Positions 1 to 3,969 of a stretch of DNA of 5,724 nucleotides are shown here, in pieces. Source of the stretch: Actinomycetota bacterium (GTDB taxonomy: Bacteria; Actinomycetota; Thermoleophilia; Gaiellales; Gaiellaceae); assembly GCA_016870235.1 (NCBI GenBank), contig VGCB01000207.1, forward strand, positions 1-5,724, written 5' to 3'. Within the stretch, counting starts at the first letter, position 1; every line of letters starts with the position of its first letter. The translations under genes were made by a program, and so were the position numbers. Under the pieces are notes generated by a model. That model was given only the letters and a program-made list of their open reading frames with translations. It was not told the origin of the DNA and made no database searches.

Positions 1-44
1 TGGAGCTCGCGGCGCAGCCGCTCGCTCGGGACTATGCTCGTCAT
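1..44 (-). CDS. 5' end of a minus-strand gene leaving the window, product unknown
   Basis: An ATG at 44-42 on the minus strand opens a frame with no stop to the window edge, reading MTSIVPSERLRREL. It is preceded eight bases upstream by GAGGAGGT, one of the strongest ribosome binding sites in the window, and that is the main reason to call it. Only 14 full codons are visible, so no family can be assigned. It is divergent from the gene at 113, and the 68 bases between the two starts would hold both promoters. The call could be wrong if the SD-like match is chance. Confidence 0.5.
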   Translation of the reverse strand, partial: MTSIVPSERLRREL

Positions 45-52
45 CAGGGCGT

Positions 53-60
53 ACCTCCTC
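53..60 (-). promoter_or_regulatory. Ribosome binding site for the left-edge gene
   Basis: GAGGAGGT on the minus strand is a near-perfect anti-SD match with an 8-base gap to the ATG at 44-42. It decides the start of the truncated gene. Confidence 0.5.
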
Positions 61-112
61 GTCGACTTCCAGGTCAACGCGGAGGCTACGCCCGATTCAA
101 TTCCCCCGGCTC

Positions 113-778
113 ATGGGACGCGACCGAACCGTGGCCGCGAAGCGGTTCTCACCCAAGGAGCGAGCCGGGATCCTCAAGCGCATCGCCGACTCCAACCTGA
201 CCAACGAGCAGAAGCAGGTGATCATCGATCGCCTCGCCCTCCGGCTCATGGAGGAGCCCGAGATCGTTGCGATGGAGGGCTTCGCGAGGCGGCGCCAGGT
301 CGACGTCGGCAAGAACTACCGCGACAACGGCCTCACGGCGGAGGAGGCGCCGTTCATCTCGGACAAGCGCGAGTTTCAGCTCAGGGAGGTCAAGCACGAC
401 GGGTCGGTCGAGTACGTCCCGCTGATGGAGAACAAGCTCACCGGCAAGATCGCGCGAATCACCGGTGATATCGACGGCCTCTACATCATCACACCCGCCG
501 GGACCGCCCTGACGGCGGAGAAGCACCTGGAGATCCTCAGGGACCTCTGGAAGACAGGCTGGCAGAACCCCGAGACGCTCACCTGGATCAAGGAGGGCGA
601 GTTCATGTTCAAGTCGAAGGAGAAGATCCTCGCGAAGCACGCTCCGGGCGGCGAGCCCGGGATCGAGTGGAGCCCCGACGGTGTCGAGCGTGCTGTCTAC
701 ATCAACCTCAAGCAATCCACGCTCGTCGGGCCGCGCCAGTTCTGGCTTGACGTTGTCGGCGGGTATACCGCCCGCTAG
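113..778 (+). CDS. Uncharacterised 221-residue protein, faintly nucleotidyl-cyclase-toxin-like
   Basis: I do not recognise a family with certainty. The N-terminal part (about 10-60) is helical and charged. The rest looks alpha/beta and ends in a strand-rich tail (WLDVVGGY, 211-218). There is no signal peptide or membrane segment. Three spaced elements recall the catalytic core of CyaA, ExoY and anthrax edema factor. K67-N-x3-D-x-G with a following A-P-F resembles the family's K-S-S-x-W-G-x-x-A-G-Y-I. TGDIDGLYI (D119, D121) resembles the metal-binding TADIDMFAI. H176, with E181 and later a V-Y-I-N strand, resembles HGTEQ-N-P-F-P-E followed by a hydrophobic strand. This similarity is judged by eye and is weak; the usual GTEQNNPFPE core is absent and the protein is short. 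The ATG has no clear SD. A TTCAAT at 96-101 could be a -10 box giving a near-leaderless message, and a GTG at 131 is the alternative start. The frame is also open upstream to the window edge. It converges on the hydrolase gene with a 13-base gap. Confidence 0.75.
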   Translation: MGRDRTVAAKRFSPKERAGILKRIADSNLTNEQKQVIIDRLALRLMEEPEIVAMEGFARRRQVDVGKNYRDNGLTAEEAPFISDKREFQLREVKHDGSVEYVPLMENKLTGKIARITGDIDGLYIITPAGTALTAEKHLEILRDLWKTGWQNPETLTWIKEGEFMFKSKEKILAKHAPGGEPGIEWSPDGVERAVYINLKQSTLVGPRQFWLDVVGGYTAR

Positions 779-791
779 CGCTCAGCCGGCG

Positions 792-1769
792 TCAGCCGCG
801 TTCGTACCGCACGAGCCCGTCGTCTCCCTCGACGGGGCGCACGGCCCCCTCCACCTCGAGCAGGTCGAGGTGGCCGAGCGCCTCGGAGAGCGTCAGGAAC
901 GCCTCGCGCTCGGCGACCCCGCCCCAGAGCCCGAGCGCCAGCTCGTGTGCGGTCAGCGGCGCGTCGCCGAGCCCGTCGAGGAGGCGCTGCTTGCGGCGGG
1001 CGTGGAAGGCGAGGCGCTCCTCCACGAGGTCGCGGTGGTGCTCGACCGGGTTGCCGTGTCCCGGGAGCAGGACGTGGAGATCGAGCTCCGCCGTCCGCTG
1101 CATCGAGTCGATGTAGGCCGGCAGGGCGAGGAACCGGTCGCGGGGATCGGCGGGCCGGGACAGTGGTCGGTGGGTCACCGGGTTCGACGAGATGTGCCCG
1201 ATCAGATGATCGCCGACGATCGCGGTGCGGGACGCCTCGTCGACGAAGATCGTGTCGGTCGGGCTGTGACCGGGCCGGTGGTGGACCGCGAGCGTCCGGC
1301 CGCCGGCCTCGAGCGTGTCGCCGTCGCGGACGAGCCGGTCGACCTCGACCGAGCCGCCGTAGCGCCGGTGCTCCTTCGAGGTCTCGTAGAGCTCCTGGAT
1401 CGTCGGCTCCGGGACGCCGTGGAGGCGCATGACGTCGGCCTGGTAGGTGTCCTCCGCCTCCATCGACGCCGGGAGGTCGGCAAGGAACGGGCCGAGGAGC
1501 TCATGGCCGACGACGGTGGCACCCGAGAGCCCCTTGACGACGTGTGCGAGGCCGACGTGGTCGTAGTGCTGGTGCGTGAGGACGACCTGCTCGATGTCCT
1601 CGACCCGAAGGCTGCGGGCGGCGAGCGCGGCGCCGAGCTCGAGCGCGGTCTCCGCCCAGTCGGTGCCGGGGTCGACGAGCGTCAAGGGCGTGCCTTCGAG
1701 CAGATAGCAGTTGACCGCTCTCGTCGAGAAGGGGAGCGGAAGGGAGATCGTGACCGGCTGCATCGCCAC
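792..1769 (-). CDS. Metallo-beta-lactamase-fold hydrolase (glyoxalase II/LACTB2-like)
   Basis: Predicted soluble two-metal hydrolase of 325 residues. The full ligand set is visible: LVDPG strand end (D33), THQHYDH (H66, H68, D70, H71), RPGHSPTD (H168), VGDHLIG (D187) and LLPGHGNPV (H238). After the fold, residues 250-325 are rich in charge and helix, and finish with a winged-helix-like segment as in LACTB2-type and related thioester or ester hydrolases. The substrate cannot be read from sequence; a thioesterase, lactonase or glyoxalase role are all possible. The start is GTG at 1769-1767, chosen because GGGAG sits 5 bases upstream; the ATG two codons later would be 11 bases away. The gene is divergent from the amidohydrolase and shares its operator-bearing intergenic region, which suggests, but does not prove, co-regulation. 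Family assignment is firm; the role is open. Confidence 0.95.
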   Translation of the reverse strand: MAMQPVTISLPLPFSTRAVNCYLLEGTPLTLVDPGTDWAETALELGAALAARSLRVEDIEQVVLTHQHYDHVGLAHVVKGLSGATVVGHELLGPFLADLPASMEAEDTYQADVMRLHGVPEPTIQELYETSKEHRRYGGSVEVDRLVRDGDTLEAGGRTLAVHHRPGHSPTDTIFVDEASRTAIVGDHLIGHISSNPVTHRPLSRPADPRDRFLALPAYIDSMQRTAELDLHVLLPGHGNPVEHHRDLVEERLAFHARRKQRLLDGLGDAPLTAHELALGLWGGVAEREAFLTLSEALGHLDLLEVEGAVRPVEGDDGLVRYERG

Positions 1770-1774
1770 CCATT

Positions 1775-1779
1775 CTCCC
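1775..1779 (-). promoter_or_regulatory. Ribosome binding site that favours the GTG start of the hydrolase
   Basis: GGGAG on the minus strand, 5 bases before GTG 1769-1767. The spacing fits the GTG better than the ATG at 1763-1761. Confidence 0.6.
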
Positions 1780-1798
1780 GCACGGGACCCACTTCGGC

Positions 1799-1816
1799 CT
1801 CACCCCGCGGTGTGAG
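1799..1816. repeat. 18-bp near-palindrome upstream of the hydrolase gene
   Basis: CTCAC-C-CCGCGG-T-GTGAG is symmetric apart from one mismatched pair (16 of 18 bases). It lies 30 bases before the hydrolase GTG, just outside its ribosome binding site, so it could be an operator or a leader hairpin for that gene. It does not resemble the TACCAAAC operator, so any binding protein would be a different one. GC-rich palindromes do arise by chance in such DNA. Confidence 0.35.
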
Positions 1817-1839
1817 CGGCCGGCGGGCTCGAGCGGCAA

Positions 1840-1868
1840 ATGACATTCTGCCGGTTGTTTGGTAGAAA
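1840..1868 (+). promoter_or_regulatory. Probable sigma70-type promoter of the amidohydrolase gene
   Basis: ATGACA (1840-1845, 5 of 6 to TTGACA) and TAGAAA (1863-1868, 4 of 6 to TATAAT) are separated by exactly 17 bases. This stretch is unusually AT-rich for the window. Transcription would start near 1875, leaving a leader of about 60 bases before the ATG at 1938. The -10 box overlaps one TetR-type half-site, and the predicted start coincides with the left edge of the inverted-repeat operator. Confidence 0.6.
1857..1864 (+). promoter_or_regulatory. Extra operator half-site overlapping the -10 box
   Basis: GTTTGGTA, identical to the right arm of the operator at 1887-1894 and exactly 30 bases (about three helical turns) from it. 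Eight bases are identical, and the match extends to TGTTTGGTAGA in both copies. It has no good inverted partner on its left. It may be an auxiliary binding site. Confidence 0.5.
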
Positions 1869-1874
1869 CGCTCG

Positions 1875-1894
1875 TACCAGACGACTGTTTGGTA
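1875..1894. promoter_or_regulatory. Inverted-repeat operator, likely bound by the local TetR regulator
   Basis: TACCAGAC-GACT-GTTTGGTA: 8-base arms, 7 of 8 complementary, around a 4-base spacer. This 20-bp size and symmetry is typical of TetR-family operators. The same right arm recurs upstream of the TetR gene at 3919-3926. It sits at about +1 to +20 of the predicted amidohydrolase promoter, a position that suits repression, and about 106 bases upstream of the divergent hydrolase start. Confidence 0.65.
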
Positions 1895-1924
1895 GAGGTC
1901 ACGCCTCCGAACCGCCGACTCGAA

Positions 1925-1930
1925 AGAGGA
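1925..1930 (+). promoter_or_regulatory. Ribosome binding site of the amidohydrolase
   Basis: AGAGGA, 7 bases before the ATG at 1938; it supports this start. Confidence 0.6.
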
Positions 1931-1937
1931 CGAACGC

Positions 1938-2804
1938 ATGCCTGGACTGCCCATCGACGCCTGGTGCAACCCGTTCGACGAGCGGGGCATCCGGACCATC
2001 TTCCTCGACAACGAGGAGGTGTACTTCATGATGGGCGAGCAGTGGGGCCGCACCGGCAACATGCAGTACTACACGGCCGAGGAGTTCGTCCCCAAGCTGG
2101 ACGAGTGGGGGGTCGGCGCCGTGTGCGTGCCGTCGCTGAAGATGGCGTTCTACCGCCGCCGGATGATGGCGTCGGACATCGAGCACGAGCACATCGCGAA
2201 GCTCTGCGAAGCGGCGCCGGGGCGCGTGTTCGGCCTTGCCGGGATCGACCCGATGTCGGGGATGAAGGGCGTCAAGCACCTCGAGAAGGCGATTGCCGAG
2301 TACGGGTTCGTCGGCGCGCACGTCCACCCCTTCGGGTTCAACATCCCGATCAACGAGAAGGAGTGGTGGCCCTTCTACACCAAGTGCGCCGAGCTCGACG
2401 TGCCGGTGATCTTCCAGGTCGGCCACTCGGCCGAGTTCATGCCGAGCGCGTGCGGGAAGCCGATCCTGCTCGACGACATCGCGATCTGGTTCCCGGAGCT
2501 CCGGCTGATCGGTGGGCACACGGGCTGGCCGTGGACCGAGGAGCTGATCTCGATGGCGTGGAAGCACCCGAACGTCTACATCGCCTGTTCGGGGCACGCG
2601 CCGAAGTACTGGGACCCCAAGCTCGTCCGCTTCCTGAACGCGCGAAACCGCGGGATCGGCAAGGTGATGTGGGGCACCGACTACCCGTTGATCCTGCATT
2701 CGGAGAGCCTTGCTCAGATCGAGGCCCTCGACCTCAAGCCCGAGGCGAAGCAGGCACTTCTCCACGACACCGCGGCGAAGGTCTTCAAGATCCAGGGCGT
2801 CTGA
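1938..2804 (+). CDS. Amidohydrolase_2 family protein (ACMSD-like TIM barrel) with an altered metal site
   Basis: A 288-residue cytoplasmic protein of the amidohydrolase_2 superfamily, which includes hydrolases and metal-dependent decarboxylases of aromatic and cyclic acids such as ACMSD and gamma-resorcylate decarboxylase. Barrel landmarks in order: GLAGIDP (99-105), GAHVHPFGF (126-134), VIFQVGHS (157-164, H163), LIGGHTGWPW (190-199, H194) and VMWGTDYP (243-250, D248). H163, H194 and D248 match the usual strand-5 metal histidine, catalytic histidine and last-strand aspartate. The first-strand motif DxHxH is replaced by DAWCN (7-11), so W9 and N11 stand where the two histidines should be. A single-metal or reorganised site, or a non-hydrolytic role, is therefore likely. 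The start is supported by AGAGGA. It has its own operator-controlled promoter and is divergent from the metallo-hydrolase. The family is clear; the substrate is unknown. Confidence 0.92.
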   Translation: MPGLPIDAWCNPFDERGIRTIFLDNEEVYFMMGEQWGRTGNMQYYTAEEFVPKLDEWGVGAVCVPSLKMAFYRRRMMASDIEHEHIAKLCEAAPGRVFGLAGIDPMSGMKGVKHLEKAIAEYGFVGAHVHPFGFNIPINEKEWWPFYTKCAELDVPVIFQVGHSAEFMPSACGKPILLDDIAIWFPELRLIGGHTGWPWTEELISMAWKHPNVYIACSGHAPKYWDPKLVRFLNARNRGIGKVMWGTDYPLILHSESLAQIEALDLKPEAKQALLHDTAAKVFKIQGV

Positions 2805-2898
2805 CGCACGCTGCGGAGAGAAGGGTGTCGCCGCCTGTGGACATCCTGTTGCGGCGAGCGTTGTCAAGACGTCGCAAACCTGTTGCAGCCAGTCCACC

Positions 2899-2922
2899 GA
2901 TCCGGTGCCTCGGCGCCGGATC
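2899..2922. terminator. Strong GC hairpin downstream of the amidohydrolase
   Basis: Arms GATCCGGTGC (2899-2908) and GCGCCGGATC (2913-2922) pair over 10 bases, with one G-U wobble, around a CTCG tetraloop. It lies 95 bases after the amidohydrolase stop. There is no T-run on either side, so it is either a terminator of the U-less kind proposed for high-GC bacteria or an RNA-stabilising 3' stem. Confidence 0.5.
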
Positions 2923-2980
2923 CGTTCCGCCAGCCCGTCCCATTCCGTCCGGTGAGGTCGTCCACCACGGCCCTCCCGGC

Positions 2981-3020
2981 TGTGGAAAACCGGTGTCAAA
3001 CACCGGTTGTGGAGAACGGG
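2981..3020. repeat. Pair of 13-base direct repeats flanking a perfect hairpin
   Basis: TGTGGAAAACCGG (2981-2993) and TGTGGAGAACGGG (3008-3020) match at 11 of 13 bases and partly overlap the two arms of the hairpin at 2988-3008. The combined direct-plus-inverted layout is compact and symmetrical. Its role is unknown. Confidence 0.55.
2986..3008 (-). terminator. Probable intrinsic terminator of the TetR gene
   Basis: On the minus strand AACCGGTG and CACCGGTT form a perfect 8-bp stem with a 5-base loop, and the descending arm runs into TTTT (2989-2986). It lies about 100 bases past the TetR stop. The stem plus short T-run is the best Rho-independent candidate in the window; the T-run is short. 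Confidence 0.55.
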
Positions 3021-3038
3021 GCGGTTTGGTGGAGAGTG

Positions 3039-3053
3039 GTCGGCGGGGCCGAC
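3039..3053. terminator. Small hairpin just past the TetR stop
   Basis: GTCGGC, loop GGG, GCCGAC: a perfect 6-bp stem 52 bases after the TetR stop codon. There is no T-run. It could assist termination, or it may only be GC-rich chance pairing. Confidence 0.3.
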
Positions 3054-3105
3054 GGCGATCGAGCAGGGGACGACCTCCGGCTTCCGCTTCTAGGCCGACG
3101 GCGGG

Positions 3106-3801
3106 TCAGTCGCGCCCGTTGCCGTTGAACGGGTCGAAGCCCTGCGGCAGGGGCGCGAGAGCGCGGCGATGGCCGGGCACGTGGTCGTCGGGCCTGCAGG
3201 CAAGGCCTGCGACGACGAAGTCGCCGTAGGCCTCGGCGAGCTCGGCGGCCGACTGCTCCCCGCCGGGCCGGTACCAGTGGTAGATCCAGTTGAGCATCCC
3301 GAGGATCGAGATCGCGGCCACCTTCGCGTCGATGTCGGGGCAGATCAGCCCCTGCTCCTGCCCCTCGCGGATCAGGTCGCGCACGAAGTTGTCGTAGATG
3401 TCGCGCTCGTCGACGATCGTGGCGCGCCGCTCCTCGCTCAGCGACCGGAAGTCCTGGAAGAACACCGCGGTCTTCACGCGATTCTCGGCGTTGAACCTGA
3501 AGTGGATGACGGCGAAGGCGCGCAGCTTCTTGAGCGCGTTCCCGTCGACCGCACGCGTCTTCTCGAGGTTCCGGAGCGCCTCCTCGTGGACGCCCTTGAT
3601 GATCTCGTAGAGGAGATCCTCCTTCGAGGAGATGTAGTAGTAGAGGCTGCCCTTGAGGATCCCGACCTTCTCGGCGATGTCCTTGATCGAGGTCGACTCG
3701 TAGCCGTGCTCGTGGAAGACCTCGGCCGCCGCCTCCAGGATCTCCTGCTCTCGGCGCCTCGGCGCCCGGGCCTTCCTCGTGGTCGTCGTCTCCTCGCCCA
3801 T
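3106..3801 (-). CDS. TetR-family transcriptional regulator (KstR2/FadR-like)
   Basis: A 231-residue DNA-binding repressor. The N-terminal TetR domain starts after a basic arm (RKARAPRRREQEILEAA, 9-25). The helix-turn-helix is TSIKDIAEKVGILKGSLYYY (37-56), followed by ISSKEDLLYEI, a textbook TetR signature. The all-helical C-terminal domain carries FFQDF (114-118), NFVRDLIREGQEQGLI (138-153) and NWIYHWYRPGG (171-181), features shared with regulators of fatty-acid, steroid and aromatic-acid degradation that sense acyl-CoA. The ligand is therefore probably a CoA thioester (inference). The ATG at 3801-3799 is chosen over the in-frame TTG at 3912 because GGAGGGA precedes it and the extra N-terminus would be low-complexity. 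It lies 168 bases downstream of the ligase gene on the same strand, with its own operator in the gap, so autoregulation is likely. The short C-terminal tail after 203 is unusual in composition. Confidence 0.95.
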   Translation of the reverse strand: MGEETTTTRKARAPRRREQEILEAAAEVFHEHGYESTSIKDIAEKVGILKGSLYYYISSKEDLLYEIIKGVHEEALRNLEKTRAVDGNALKKLRAFAVIHFRFNAENRVKTAVFFQDFRSLSEERRATIVDERDIYDNFVRDLIREGQEQGLICPDIDAKVAAISILGMLNWIYHWYRPGGEQSAAELAEAYGDFVVAGLACRPDDHVPGHRRALAPLPQGFDPFNGNGRD

Positions 3802-3808
3802 GCCTGTC

Positions 3809-3815
3809 TCCCTCC
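3809..3815 (-). promoter_or_regulatory. Ribosome binding site that decides the TetR start
   Basis: GGAGGGA on the minus strand, 7 bases before ATG 3801-3799. It argues against the longer 268-residue reading from 3912. Confidence 0.7.
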
Positions 3816-3906
3816 ACCTGCCCGGCCCTTCGCGCGGCCCTTGCGAGCCTGCGCCGAGCGGCTCCGCCGCGCCCACCCTGCCCCGCCCGCCGGACCGACC
3901 GTGCGG

Positions 3907-3935
3907 AGTCAATCAACCGTTTGGTACGAAGTCAA
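3907..3935 (-). promoter_or_regulatory. TetR autoregulatory operator and likely promoter region
   Basis: GTTTGGTA at 3919-3926 is identical to the arms found before the amidohydrolase. In the same 8-4-8 spacing its left partner is AGTCAATC (3907-3914), which keeps only the CAA-C core (4 of 8), so the site is asymmetric. On the minus strand TTGACT occurs at 3935-3930 and again at 3912-3907, the first a good -35 candidate; no convincing -10 is seen. The site is about 106 bases upstream of the TetR ATG, inside the ligase-TetR gap. Confidence 0.55.
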
Positions 3936-3969
3936 CCTCCGACCGGGACGCGTGGACGACGGTCGCGGG

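Larger units (their letters stand above)
2805..3105. other. Gene-free region between convergent genes, rich in hairpins and short repeats
   Basis: No convincing coding frame: the short frames here use atypical codons and lack ribosome binding sites. The region holds three hairpins (listed separately), a 14-base direct repeat CCTGTTGC(G/A)GC(G/C)AG at 2845-2858 and 2879-2892, an 11-base direct repeat GGCCGACGGCG at 3047-3057 and 3093-3103, and three TGTGGA-type motifs at 2836, 2981 and 3008. A GTTTGGTG at 3024-3031 is one base off the operator half-site but has no partner. The main role is probably transcription termination for both flanking genes. Confidence 0.6.

Noticed and set aside
34..468. 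Plus-strand frame starting at ATG 34
   Set aside because: Becomes R/P/G/H-rich out-of-frame sequence after 113, and its first part lies opposite the better-supported minus-strand start with its ribosome binding site.
149..715. Minus-strand frame of 188 codons opposite the 113-778 gene
   Set aside because: L/V/D/E-rich antisense composition without structure-like pattern; the plus-strand protein has mixed helices and strands and plausible motifs.
758..772. Hairpin GGCGG-GTATA-CCGCC at the end of the first gene as a terminator
   Set aside because: It lies within the last codons, has only a 5-bp stem and no T-run.
681..1865. Plus-strand open frame of 394 codons opposite the metallo-hydrolase
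   Set aside because: Antisense to a gene with all metal ligands intact; composition typical of antisense frames, no recognisable motif, no ribosome binding site.
3802..3912. N-terminal extension of the TetR protein to the TTG at 3912
   Set aside because: Low-complexity residues before the basic arm, and a strong GGAGGGA site serves the ATG at 3801; the extension would also place the start codon inside the operator.
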